64,000 bases of DNA, taken from assembly GCF_025061645.1 (NCBI RefSeq), contig NZ_JANYMP010000005.1, forward strand, positions 281,050 through 345,049, given 5' to 3'. A program made the translations under genes and the position numbers. Positions 25,558-34,666 of this stretch are shown here, piece by piece (positions within the stretch are counted from its first letter, which is position 1; the number at the start of each line of letters is the position of its first letter). The DNA comes from Umezawaea endophytica. Its GTDB lineage: Bacteria > Actinomycetota > Actinomycetes > Mycobacteriales > Pseudonocardiaceae. The notes below the pieces were generated by a model. The model ran no database searches and was not told the DNA's origin. It was given only the letters and a program-made list of their open reading frames with translations.

Positions 25558-28041
25558 TCAGCGCCCTTCGGTCTGGCCGTACCGGGGTGGCCGGTGGCCG
25601 GTCAACAGCTCGAACAGGGCCTGCGCCTGACCGCGCGGGCCGCCGACGTACGGCCCGAGCAGGATCTCCTCCAGCACGCCGCCGAGCGCCACCAGCGCGG
25701 AGTCGACCGCCTGGGAGTCCTCCCCCAGCTCGCCCGCCGCCTCGGTCAGGCGCGTGGCCATCCCCGCGGTCTCGATCGCGCCGCGGAACAGCCACGCCCC
25801 GTACTCCCGCCGCGAGTTCCGGGTGGTCGCCCGCGGCAGACCGCGGAAAAGCAGGCGGATCGCCCTGTCCAGGTCGATCGCGGGCAGCAGCGACTGCCAC
25901 TTCGTGGTGAACGCCCGGTCCCGCGACACCGCCTCGTCCATCGCCCGCTCCGCCGCCGGGGGCAGCCCCGGCGGCAGCGTGCCCAGCAGTTCCGGGATGT
26001 CCTGGTCCGGCAGCCCGGCGGCGACGCACTCGACGATCGCGCGCAGCAGGCAGGCTCGCGCCTGGCCGTCGGGTTCGGCGACGACCCGGTCCAGGCACTC
26101 GCGCGCGGTGATGAACGCGGACAGCCTCATGGCCATGATCGCGCGTTCCATGCCCTCGCCCAGCGAGTGCTCCCGTTGCGCGGCGGCGAGTTCGTCCTCG
26201 ATCTCCGCGGCCTCGACGGAGGGCGGCGAGGGCGGCTCGAGCTCAGCCACGAGCCGTTCGACGGTGTACCGCGGGTGTGCGCGCAACGCCGTGACGAACG
26301 CCGCGTCGAACTCGGCGGCGTCCCCGCGCTCCGCAAGCCCGGCCAGCGCGGTCCACGCCGCCTCGGCCTCCGCGCGGTCCTCCGGGCGCGGCCGGTCGTC
26401 GACCGCGTGGTCGGCGGCGTCGCGGATCACCAGCACCCGGCGGGCCGAGTCGGCGAGCAGCGCCGACAGGTCCTCGTCCACCACGGAACACGCCCGCACC
26501 GACAACGCCGCCGGGTCGTCGCCGACGGGCGGCAGGTAGCCGGTGCGGAACAGCGTGTGCGGGGTGAACACGTCCGCCGGATCGATGCCCTGGCGGCGCA
26601 CGGCCTCCCGCCACTCGTACCGCAGCATCGGCGCCACTTCGTCCTGCCAGCGCAGGAAGGCCTCGCGCGTCGCGGCGCTCTCGTCCGGGACGACACCGCG
26701 CAGCGCCGCGTCCAGGAACCGCCCGGCCGCCAGTTGGCGCGCGGGCGCCTGCGGCCGGTTGATCGCGGCGTCGAGATCGGCGATGAGGTCGGACATCCGG
26801 AGCGCCCACGCCTCCTGGAGCCTGATGAGGTTCGGGACGTTCGTCGCGTAGTACTCGACGGCGTCGATCTCCTCGGGCGTGGACAGCTTGATGTGGATGC
26901 CGCTGTGGTTGTCGAAGAACGTCTCGAGGGTCACGGTGCTCTCCCACATCAGGCGCCGTTCGTCCGCTGAGGCGCGGGTGAACGCCTCCAGCTCGCCGCG
27001 GATGCGCGCGAGGTCGGCTTCGAGCTGGTCGCGGCGCAGTCGCGCGTCGACCGACACCCGGCGGGCCAGCGCCCGGTGGTGCGTCCGGTCGAGCAGCCGG
27101 TAGGACGCGGTGGTGAGCAGATCGGGATCGAGTTCCAGGCCGACCCCGGCGCCGAAGCGGGCCTCGTCCGCGGCGTCGGTGCGCAGGTACGGAAGCAGGG
27201 CCACCAGGCCCCTCGACCCCGCCGGGACCGCCGGGCGCAGGAACGCCCCGCGCGGCCGGGCGACGGCCCGGCCCGCGAGGTCGCGGACCGCGCGGTCGAA
27301 CGCGACGACGTCGACCTGGTCGACCTCGGTGACCCTCACGAGATTCGTGTCGCGCTCCAGCCCGCGCAGGAACCCGACCAGGTCGCGCAGCACCACGCGG
27401 GCGGACGTGCCCGTGCCGAGCGGAGCGCGCCTGCCATGCGACGACGCCAGGTCGGGCGCCGATCCGGTGGTGGCCGAGTCGATGCCGACGCGCAGCACGC
27501 CGACACCGACGAGGTCGCTCACGACGTCCGCGCCCGGACCGTTGATCCGCAGCGAGGCCGTCAGCACAGCGGGTACGACCTGCTCGCGGATCTCGGGCAG
27601 GCCCGTGCCGACGACGAGCACCTCGACCGGACCTCGGCCGTCGGTCACCACCTGGACGTGGTGCAGCGTGGACGAGAGCGCCGCGCGCACCACCGGCGAC
27701 AGGGCGGCGCGCGGTCCCCACGGAGGAGTTCGCGGGGTCAGCGGGGCGCACACGTCGTCGGACCCGATCCGGTCGACCAACGCCGCCAGCGGATCCCGGT
27801 CGCCGGTCGGCACGGCCCGGATGCCCAGCGCGGTGGCGTGCAGGACGAGCGCCAAGTTCTGCTCGTCGTCCTCGAACGGCGGCCGGTCCGGCGCGTGGTT
27901 CCGCCAGTATGACCACAACCGCGTGACCAGCCGCGCGGGCACCGCGGGCCGCCGGTCGGAGAACACGCGCAGCGCGAGGGCGACATCGGCGTCGTCCCAC
28001 GCGTGCGGCGGCTTCTCCCCCACGTCGTCCTGGCCGTCCAT
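25558..28041 (-). CDS. large protein of unknown family, second gene of the STAND-NTPase operon
   Basis: 827 residues, ATG at 28041 after GGGAGCGGGG, 24 bases after the NTPase stop. No family recognised. Residues 1-110 are helical (WDDADVALALRVFSDRRP, FEDDEQNLALVLHATALG). Residues about 120-260 look alpha/beta (VEVLVVGTGLPEI, VLRVGIDSATTG). The stretch around 330-420 is strongly helical with a possible coiled coil (RRDQLEADLARIRGELEAF), and the C-terminal half is helical with acidic segments. It is soluble and lacks a visible Walker motif or protease triad. It could be a scaffold or effector served by the NTPase; this is inference from operon position only. Confidence 0.75.
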   Translation of the reverse strand: MDGQDDVGEKPPHAWDDADVALALRVFSDRRPAVPARLVTRLWSYWRNHAPDRPPFEDDEQNLALVLHATALGIRAVPTGDRDPLAALVDRIGSDDVCAPLTPRTPPWGPRAALSPVVRAALSSTLHHVQVVTDGRGPVEVLVVGTGLPEIREQVVPAVLTASLRINGPGADVVSDLVGVGVLRVGIDSATTGSAPDLASSHGRRAPLGTGTSARVVLRDLVGFLRGLERDTNLVRVTEVDQVDVVAFDRAVRDLAGRAVARPRGAFLRPAVPAGSRGLVALLPYLRTDAADEARFGAGVGLELDPDLLTTASYRLLDRTHHRALARRVSVDARLRRDQLEADLARIRGELEAFTRASADERRLMWESTVTLETFFDNHSGIHIKLSTPEEIDAVEYYATNVPNLIRLQEAWALRMSDLIADLDAAINRPQAPARQLAAGRFLDAALRGVVPDESAATREAFLRWQDEVAPMLRYEWREAVRRQGIDPADVFTPHTLFRTGYLPPVGDDPAALSVRACSVVDEDLSALLADSARRVLVIRDAADHAVDDRPRPEDRAEAEAAWTALAGLAERGDAAEFDAAFVTALRAHPRYTVERLVAELEPPSPPSVEAAEIEDELAAAQREHSLGEGMERAIMAMRLSAFITARECLDRVVAEPDGQARACLLRAIVECVAAGLPDQDIPELLGTLPPGLPPAAERAMDEAVSRDRAFTTKWQSLLPAIDLDRAIRLLFRGLPRATTRNSRREYGAWLFRGAIETAGMATRLTEAAGELGEDSQAVDSALVALGGVLEEILLGPYVGGPRGQAQALFELLTGHRPPRYGQTEGR

Positions 28042-28065
28042 CCCCGCTCCCCTCGTCCGGCGGAA

Positions 28066-31000
28066 TCACCACTCGGCGGGCACGTCGGGCACGGCGTCCG
28101 CCGGAATACCCGAGTCCCGCAGGGTGCGCGCGGCGTCGGCGGCACGGCCCGCAGCCGTGAGCGCGCGGGCCAGCGTGATCACCGCCGAGCGCCGCTCGCG
28201 CGCCGGTGCGTGCGCGCACCGGTCGTACAGGCCGATCGCTTCGACCGCCGCGTCGACCGCCGCCGGGATCTCCACCCCCGCCGCGACCCGCAGGTGCGCG
28301 TGCTGCCACAGCGATCGGGCCAGCAGCAGCCGGGTCGCGTCGCACTCGGCCCCGGCGACCAGCCCGCGTCGCGACGCCACCGCCTCGGTGCCGGCGTCGC
28401 ACGCCCGCGTCCACCACCCGCGCTCGGCGTACCGCTGGGCGAGCGTCGTCAACCGGGCCGCGAGCGCCCCGCGGTGGTCGGTGCCGTCCGCGGCCAGGTC
28501 GCGCAGGACGTCCACGGCCTCCTCCGCGGCGGCGACCGCCTCGGCGGAGCGGCCGATCCCGGCGAGCGCGGTCGACCGCGCGTCCAGCGTCCTGGCCAGC
28601 GTGAGGAGGCCGTCGACGAGGAACCGCCGCCGCACCACCGCGACCTGGCCGACCGCGCGCTCGGCCAGGTCGTTCGCCTCGACGAACCGCCCGAGACCGA
28701 CCAGCGCGGTGACCTCCACCTGCCGGACCCACAGCAGGGTGACCGCTCGGTTCAACCGGTGCACGCCGTCCCGGCGTTCGACGAGGTCGGTCGCTTCCCG
28801 GACGGCGGCCAGCGCCTCGTCGAACCTCCCGGCGGCGAGGAGGTGTTCGGCGAGGTCTCCGAGGCTGGTTCCCACGCCCACCGGGTCGTCCGCCGCGTAC
28901 CGGCGGTCGAGCGCGACCGCCTTGACGGCGGCGGCGACCGCGGCCTCCTGGTCACCGAGGGTCGCGTGCGCCGAGGCGAGGCCGAGGTACGTCCAGCCGA
29001 GCAAGGCGCCGTGCCGCACCGGGTCGTCGGCGACCAACCCCTCCGCGAGGTGGGTCGCCTGCGAGGCCGAACGCAGGGCCGAGCGCGGGTGGTACAGCTC
29101 CGCCTCCCGGAAGGCGAGGATGACGAGCGACTCCGCCAGCTCGGACCGGTCCCCATCCTCACGCCTGACCTCGACCACCTGATCGGCCGTCGCGCGAGCG
29201 GCGGGCCAGTCGCCGGTCGTCCTGCGCAGCCCGGCCAGGTGGTCGAGGACCGCGGCGAACGGGGCCAGGTACACCTTCGGGTTCTTGTCGGCCGCGTGCC
29301 GCAGCAGCTCGACCGACTCGGTCGCGGCGTCCACCGCCTCGTCCCACCGCTCGGCGTCGGCGAGGTGCTTCGCGTGGTTGTGCAGGGCCAGCGCCAGGTC
29401 CGGGCGGCGGTCGTTGCCGTCGCCCGGATCGGGTTCGTCCAGGACGAGCCGCCACAGCAGGACGCCCTGGGCCGACGCGCCTGCCGCCCGCTCCCACCGG
29501 CCCAGCGCCCACAACACCCGGCCCTGCTGCACCAGCGCGCGGGCGAGGTCGGGCCGGAACAGACCGGGGTCGACGGTGGCGCCCCGGCGCAACAGCCTGA
29601 TCGCGTCGTCGACGACCGGGAGCGCGGCGGCCGGTCGGCCCACGTCGGTCAGCAGGGCCGACAGGGTCCCGCGGGTGGCGGCGACGTCGGCCGCCGTCTC
29701 CTCGCCCGGTTCCCCACCGTCGCCGGAAGCGTTGAGCCGCAGCCAGTGCGCGTCCTCGCCGACGGCGATGGCCTCCTCGAAGCGGCCGAGGTCGGCCAGG
29801 TGGGCCGCGTAGTCGGTCAGCGTGCGGGCGAGTTCCGGGAGGTAGCGCCGCGGGTCCTCCCAGACGACCTCGCGCAGCGTCACCTCCGCCCGCTGGAGGG
29901 CGGCGAACCCGTCGTCGGCGCGGCCCACCTCCAGCAGGCGCCTGCTGAGCCTGCGCAGGAGCGCCGCCACCTCCACCGGGTCCGAGTCGGGGCCAACGGT
30001 TTCGCGCACGAGCCGTTCGGTCAGGGCCACCAGGCCCGCGCTCAGGTCGAGGTGGACCTCGGGCAGCGTCCTCTCGATCGCGGTCAGCAGGTCGACGCCG
30101 AGCGCGGGCAACTCGGCCAGCCTGGTCAGCGCGGCGCCGCCTGCGTGCAACACGAGCGCGGGCCGCCCGCGCAGGACCGGGAACAGGTGCTCCCGCGCGA
30201 GGTGCGGCCACCGGTCGGCCGCCTCGATCAGGTGGATCAGGGCGTGGCGCAGGTGCCGTGGTCCCGAATCCTCGTCGAGGACCCGGCGCAGGACCGTCCC
30301 CGCCCACGTCTCGGCGGGGAAGCCGATGTCGCCACCGGGGGTGTACAGGCCGACCAGGTCCTCGGCGAGGCGATCCGGGTAGATCGGCTCCAGGACGAAG
30401 TCGGCGCGGGGGTCCGACGGCGGGTAGCACAGGGCGTGGTCGCCCAGCACCACCGTCGCGTCCTTGGCGTCCTTGGCGAACGCGGTCCGCACCACCAGTT
30501 CCGCCGCGTGCTCGCTGGGCTGCGCGCCGGTGAGCGCGGCGACGAACACGACACCCGCCATCACCGACTCCGGCGTCGTGAACCGCCGCCCGCTGCCGTG
30601 CATCTTCTGCCAGTGCGTGCGTTCCCGCGTGATCAGGTAGCCGGACAGGGACGCGAGGTCACCCGGCGCGTCCGCACCGCTCACGTGGGCGTCCACCGCC
30701 GCCCACGCCGCCATGTGGATGGTGAGCACGTGGTCGCGCGAGTCGCGGTCCAGCCACTCGGGCATCCCGATGCCGTCCACCCGACCGACGCCGAGTTCCT
30801 CGGCGAACCTGTCCCTCGCCGTCTCGAACAGGGCACGGCGCTGGTCTGGGCCGGTGCCCAGCGGTGGCACCGGGACGGCCCGGCCCGCGTCGAGCCCGGT
30901 CTCCGCCAACTGCTGCGCCAGCGTCCACCACCAGTGCCCCGCGGGGCGCGCCACGAACAGGAAGCGGGTGCGCGGCCGGGACGCCACCACCGGGTCCGTC

Positions 31001-31551
31001 GCGAGGCGGAGCAGGTCGGTCGTCGGCCAGCGTTCCGCGTAGTCGACGACGACCAGCGTGCCCACCTCGTCCGCCTTCGGCTCGTCGGCCGCGGCGACGC
31101 GCTTGCCCACGCCGTGCCGGGCGGCCACGACCTCCCAGCCGAGCCGCGCGCTGCGCTGCGCGAACTCGGCGGCGAGCCGGGTCTTGCCCTGCCCACCAGG
31201 ACCGTGCAGGAGCAGGCCCTGCGCTCCGGGATCGGCGTCCCGCCACCGGGCGAGGTCGTCGAGTTCCCGTTCCCGGCCGGTGAACGTGACGACCTGGTTC
31301 TCCGCGACGAGCATCCGGCTCGGCCCACCCCCGCCGGGTGACCTGATCCACGGCCGCCACCGCTCCACCGCGTAGGCGGCTGGTGTGCCGCCGATAGTGA
31401 CGTCGCCGTGCACCTCGCCGAACTGGCCCACGAACCCGGAAGGGCCGCTGTTCACGTTGGCGATGTGACTCGGCCCCGGCGCTCGACCGGCGCCGTCCCC
31501 CGTGCGGGCGCGGTCGTCCCTCCGCCCTCCTCGGTCGCCGATCGGAGACAT
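28066..31551 (-). CDS. STAND-like NTPase with TPR tail and N-terminal amyloid-like motif
   Basis: 1161 residues. Residues 29-54 (IANVNSGPSGFVGQFGEVHG then DVTIGG) match the N-x-x-S-G...V-x-Q-x-G-x-V-x-G-x-V pattern seen at the ends of actinobacterial NLR-like proteins and described as RHIM-like or amyloid signalling motifs. The NTPase starts about 88 (TFTGRERELDDL), with P-loop GPGGQGKT (117-124) and LVVVDYAERWP as Walker B near 167. From about 470 to the end there are many TPR-type helical pairs (AEHLLAAGRFDEALAAVREA and similar). Known relatives act as ligand-triggered switches in bacterial conflict or immunity. It leads a three-gene operon with two unknown proteins. ATG at 31551 has a weak ribosome site; a later start would still keep the motif. 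Confidence 0.82.
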   Translation of the reverse strand: MSPIGDRGGRRDDRARTGDGAGRAPGPSHIANVNSGPSGFVGQFGEVHGDVTIGGTPAAYAVERWRPWIRSPGGGGPSRMLVAENQVVTFTGRERELDDLARWRDADPGAQGLLLHGPGGQGKTRLAAEFAQRSARLGWEVVAARHGVGKRVAAADEPKADEVGTLVVVDYAERWPTTDLLRLATDPVVASRPRTRFLFVARPAGHWWWTLAQQLAETGLDAGRAVPVPPLGTGPDQRRALFETARDRFAEELGVGRVDGIGMPEWLDRDSRDHVLTIHMAAWAAVDAHVSGADAPGDLASLSGYLITRERTHWQKMHGSGRRFTTPESVMAGVVFVAALTGAQPSEHAAELVVRTAFAKDAKDATVVLGDHALCYPPSDPRADFVLEPIYPDRLAEDLVGLYTPGGDIGFPAETWAGTVLRRVLDEDSGPRHLRHALIHLIEAADRWPHLAREHLFPVLRGRPALVLHAGGAALTRLAELPALGVDLLTAIERTLPEVHLDLSAGLVALTERLVRETVGPDSDPVEVAALLRRLSRRLLEVGRADDGFAALQRAEVTLREVVWEDPRRYLPELARTLTDYAAHLADLGRFEEAIAVGEDAHWLRLNASGDGGEPGEETAADVAATRGTLSALLTDVGRPAAALPVVDDAIRLLRRGATVDPGLFRPDLARALVQQGRVLWALGRWERAAGASAQGVLLWRLVLDEPDPGDGNDRRPDLALALHNHAKHLADAERWDEAVDAATESVELLRHAADKNPKVYLAPFAAVLDHLAGLRRTTGDWPAARATADQVVEVRREDGDRSELAESLVILAFREAELYHPRSALRSASQATHLAEGLVADDPVRHGALLGWTYLGLASAHATLGDQEAAVAAAVKAVALDRRYAADDPVGVGTSLGDLAEHLLAAGRFDEALAAVREATDLVERRDGVHRLNRAVTLLWVRQVEVTALVGLGRFVEANDLAERAVGQVAVVRRRFLVDGLLTLARTLDARSTALAGIGRSAEAVAAAEEAVDVLRDLAADGTDHRGALAARLTTLAQRYAERGWWTRACDAGTEAVASRRGLVAGAECDATRLLLARSLWQHAHLRVAAGVEIPAAVDAAVEAIGLYDRCAHAPARERRSAVITLARALTAAGRAADAARTLRDSGIPADAVPDVPAEW

Positions 31552-31623
31552 ACCAGGTCATCCGGCCGGGCACCGCGACCGTTAGCCGGGGCACCGCCTG
31601 ATCACTCGACCAGAGCAGCGCCG

Positions 31624-32619
31624 TCAGGACCCGAGCAGTTCGGCGGCGAAGACGTCCTCGCAGCGCAGCAGGCGGTTCGAGAGGCCCTGCTCGTGGTGGT
31701 AGCGCAGGAAGGCGTCGACGGCCGCGCGGTTGGCGGCGATCCCGTGATCGTTGCGGCCGTCCTCGGCGAGCCCGCCGTCGCGGTCGAGGAGCTGGGTGAA
31801 CCACGGGGTCGGGGGCTCGGGGGTCCGGTCGGAGCGGTAGGCCTGCTCGGCGAGGGCCTTGGACGCGGTGAAAGCGCGGTACACGGCCGTGGCCAGGCCG
31901 GGGTTGGCGTCGACGAGTTCTCGGCGGACCACCAGGAGGTGCATGATCGGGAAGATCCCCGTGCGCCGGTGGTAGTCGGCTTCCCGGTCGTCGGCGTCGG
32001 GGAACAGCCGCCGCACCCCCGGATCCCCCCGCAGCACCGCGGCGGGCGGGACCGCCGAGATCAGCGCGTCGATCTCGCCGGTCTCCAGCATCGAGCCGAG
32101 CGCGTCGGCGCCGCCGATGTGGCGCACGTCGACGCCGTCGGGGTGGCGCTGGGGGACGAAGTCCATGGGCGCCATGGGTTCGTTCGTCCCGCCGATCAGC
32201 CAGCGGCTGTGCTCCGGCGCGAACCCGTGCTCGTCGGCCAGGATGCCCTTCGGCCAGATCCCCATGTCGTGGCCGTACACGGCGAACTCGCCGATGGTCG
32301 CGCCCGCGAGGTCGGAGGGCCCGGTGATGCCGCTGGCCTCGTTGACGTAGACCACCGAGTGCTGGAACTTCCGCATCAGGAACACCGGGATCCCCACGTA
32401 CGGCGGGTCTTCCAGGTCCAGGCTCCGCAGCAGGAAGGTGAACCCCAGTTCGGCGACGTCGAGTTCGCGGCGCTCGACCACCCGCCGGAACAGGTCCGCG
32501 ACGTCGTGGCTGGTCTCGGTGCGGAACTCGACGCCTTCGACGTCCACCCGGCCCTCCAGCAGCGCCGCGGTGTGGTCGTAGAGCTGGCAGCTCAGCGAAA
32601 GCGTGATCGGGTCGGACAT
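31624..32619 (-). CDS. 4,5-dihydroxyphthalate decarboxylase-like protein
   Basis: 331 residues with the substrate-binding-protein-like fold of the 4,5-dihydroxyphthalate decarboxylase family: an N-terminal LSLSCQLYDHTAALLEGRV, then FRRVVERRELDVAELGFTFLLRS and GATIGEFAVYGHDMGIW, characteristic of this group. There is no signal peptide, so it should be cytoplasmic. True members decarboxylate 4,5-dihydroxyphthalate to protocatechuate, but many relatives have unknown substrates. It is the last gene of a run that includes an ABC importer, an esterase and a GlxA regulator, 24 bases behind the latter. The context favours breakdown of an imported carboxylated or ester compound. Confidence 0.8.
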   Translation of the reverse strand: MSDPITLSLSCQLYDHTAALLEGRVDVEGVEFRTETSHDVADLFRRVVERRELDVAELGFTFLLRSLDLEDPPYVGIPVFLMRKFQHSVVYVNEASGITGPSDLAGATIGEFAVYGHDMGIWPKGILADEHGFAPEHSRWLIGGTNEPMAPMDFVPQRHPDGVDVRHIGGADALGSMLETGEIDALISAVPPAAVLRGDPGVRRLFPDADDREADYHRRTGIFPIMHLLVVRRELVDANPGLATAVYRAFTASKALAEQAYRSDRTPEPPTPWFTQLLDRDGGLAEDGRNDHGIAANRAAVDAFLRYHHEQGLSNRLLRCEDVFAAELLGS

Positions 32620-32643
32620 GTTCCACGACTCCAGGTGACGGGT

Positions 32644-33642
32644 TCAGATCGGTTTGGTGAACGTGCGGCGGTACTGGGTGGGCGAGACGTCGAGGTCGCG
32701 CAGGAACGCGCGGCGCATCGCCTCCGGCGTCCCGTACCCGCAGCGGTGCGCGATGCCGATCACCCCGTCGCGGGTGTCGGTCAACGCGCGCTGCGCGGCT
32801 TCCAGGCGCGCCAGGTCCACGTAGCGGCCGGGGGTCACCCCGACCTGCTCGGTGAACGCGCGGGAGAAGTGCCGGGTGGACAGGCCCGCGCGCCGGGCCA
32901 GCGCGGGAACCGACAGGTCGGCCGTCAGGTTGGCGACGACCCAGTACTGGACGTCCCGCAGCGGGTCCGACCGGGCGACCTGCGCCGAGAGCTGCACGCT
33001 GAACTGGGCCTGGTTGCCCGGCCGCCGGAGGTAGACCACCAGCAGTCGGGCGACCTCGTGCGCCACCGCGCGGCCGAAGTCCTCCTCGACCAGCGCGATG
33101 GCGAGGTCCACCCCGGCCGTCACCCCGGCCGACGTGGAGATCGGGCCGTCCCGCACGAAGATCGGGGTCGGGTCGACCACCACCTCGGGGTACCTGCTCG
33201 CGAGGACGTCGCAGGAGCCCCAGTGGGTCGTCGCCCGGCGGCCGTCCAGCAGCCCGGCCTCGGCCAGGAGGAACGCCCCGGTGCACACCGACACCACGCG
33301 GCCCACGCGCGGCGCCCGCTCGCGCAGCCACGTCACGAGCCGTCGGTCGGCGTCCGGCACACCCGGCCCACCCGGCACGAGCAGGACGTCGGGAGCCTCC
33401 GCGTCGGCCAGGTCCAGGTCGGGCACCACGCGCAGACCACCGGCGCACCGCACGGTCCCGCCTCCGAGCGAGGCCGTGCGGACGACGTACGGGGGCGGGC
33501 CCTCGCTGCCGGTGAAGTACCGCGCGGTCGAGAACACGTCGAGCGGTCCCGCCACGTCGAGGGGCTGCGCCCCGTCGAACAGGACGACGAGGACCGATCG
33601 GGTCGTCACCTCGGCGGTGGTCGCACCGCGGGAGCGGGTCAT
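32644..33642 (-). CDS. GlxA-family transcriptional regulator (DJ-1/PfpI plus AraC domains)
   Basis: 332 residues. The N-terminal DJ-1/PfpI domain (about 16-190) keeps the cysteine elbow VSVCTGAFLLAEAGLLDG. The C-terminal AraC domain (about 230-325) has LARRAGLSTRHFSRAF and RCGYGTPEAMRRAF as the two helix-turn-helix units. Proteins of this type sense a small ligand through the N-domain and usually activate a neighbouring catabolic operon. It starts four bases after the esterase stop and lies within the operon it may control. ATG at 33642 is the natural start; no signal or membrane segment is seen. Confidence 0.92.
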   Translation of the reverse strand: MTRSRGATTAEVTTRSVLVVLFDGAQPLDVAGPLDVFSTARYFTGSEGPPPYVVRTASLGGGTVRCAGGLRVVPDLDLADAEAPDVLLVPGGPGVPDADRRLVTWLRERAPRVGRVVSVCTGAFLLAEAGLLDGRRATTHWGSCDVLASRYPEVVVDPTPIFVRDGPISTSAGVTAGVDLAIALVEEDFGRAVAHEVARLLVVYLRRPGNQAQFSVQLSAQVARSDPLRDVQYWVVANLTADLSVPALARRAGLSTRHFSRAFTEQVGVTPGRYVDLARLEAAQRALTDTRDGVIGIAHRCGYGTPEAMRRAFLRDLDVSPTQYRRTFTKPI

Positions 33643-33646
33643 CGGG

Positions 33647-34591
33647 CTACGCCGGGCCCGTCGTCAGGCCGATGAGGTCGTTGACGGCGTCGGTGAGGCG
33701 GCTGAAGGCGCGGTCGGCCGACGGCACGCGCGGCGCGAACTCGATCCACCCGTGCACCAGCTCGGGGTCGAACTGGACCGTCACGGGCACCCCGGCGTCC
33801 CGCAGCCGCCTGGCGAAGGCTTCCTCCGACGACCGCAGCATGTCGTGCCCGGCGATGGCGATGACGGCGGGCGGCAGGCCCGCCAGCGACGCCGCCCGGC
33901 CCGGCAGGGCGTACGGCGAGGCGAGCGCCGCCTCGGTCCAGGCGTACTGGCGGAAGAAGAACTCCAGGTCCGCCAAGGGCATGCGCGGACCGCCGCCGAA
34001 GGCGAGCATGCTCGGGGACCCGAAGTCGTCGTCGACGCCGGGGTACACCAGCACCTGTGCGTCGACGCGCGGGCCGTCCTCGTCGCGCGCCCGCAGGGCG
34101 ACGCAGGCCGCGAGGGTGCCGCCCGCGCTGTCACCGGCGACGAGCAGCGGCAGGTCGGGTCGCAGGGAACCGGCCCAGGCGGTCGCGTCGTAGGCGTCGT
34201 CGAACGGCGCCGGGAACGGGTGCTCCGGCAGCATCCGGTAGTCGACCGAGACCACGACGGACCGGGTGTCGCGGCTGAACCGCCGCGTGGCGACGTCGTG
34301 GGTGTCGATGCCACCCGCCCGCCAGGCGCCGCCGTGCAGGTACACGATGACCGAGGTGGGGGTCTCGGGGCGGTAGACCCGCACGGGGATCTTCCCGCCG
34401 CCACCCCGCACGAACTCGTCGGTGACGCGGTGCACCGCGACGGGGTCGGCGCCGCGCCGGTAGACCGCGCTCGCCCTGCGCATCCCCTCGCGGAGCTGGT
34501 CGGCCGTCACGTCCGCGGCCGGGATGGACGCGGGTGGCCCCAACTCCGCCTGCAAGGCGATGACGTCGGGGTCGATGGGCGTTTCGTTCAC
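33647..34591 (-). CDS. alpha/beta hydrolase, HSL-type carboxylesterase
   Basis: 314 residues. Hormone-sensitive-lipase family marks are present: oxyanion motif HGGAW (HGGG in most members), nucleophile elbow GDSAGG, acid in AGHDMLRSS and catalytic His in LVHGW. It should hydrolyse short-chain carboxylic esters in the cytoplasm; there is no signal peptide. It sits 75 bases after the ABC permease and four bases before the GlxA regulator, so it likely acts on what the importer brings in. ATG at 34591 gives MNETPIDPDVIALQAELG. Confidence 0.9.
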   Translation of the reverse strand: MNETPIDPDVIALQAELGPPASIPAADVTADQLREGMRRASAVYRRGADPVAVHRVTDEFVRGGGGKIPVRVYRPETPTSVIVYLHGGAWRAGGIDTHDVATRRFSRDTRSVVVSVDYRMLPEHPFPAPFDDAYDATAWAGSLRPDLPLLVAGDSAGGTLAACVALRARDEDGPRVDAQVLVYPGVDDDFGSPSMLAFGGGPRMPLADLEFFFRQYAWTEAALASPYALPGRAASLAGLPPAVIAIAGHDMLRSSEEAFARRLRDAGVPVTVQFDPELVHGWIEFAPRVPSADRAFSRLTDAVNDLIGLTTGPA

Positions 34592-34666
34592 GTCGGTTCT
34601 CCGAGTCGGGTTCGTCGTGCGGGTCCGCGTCGTCGCGGACGGATCGGGCCTGCCACGCCGTGGCCC

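Noticed and set aside
8221-25630. Very long plus-strand frames opposite the toxin and regulator (8221-12999, 13111-17319, 17350-20679, 21176-25630)
   Set aside because: They are mirror frames of strongly coding minus-strand genes at very high GC; their products are Arg/Gly/Val/Asp-rich without domains and lack ribosome sites.
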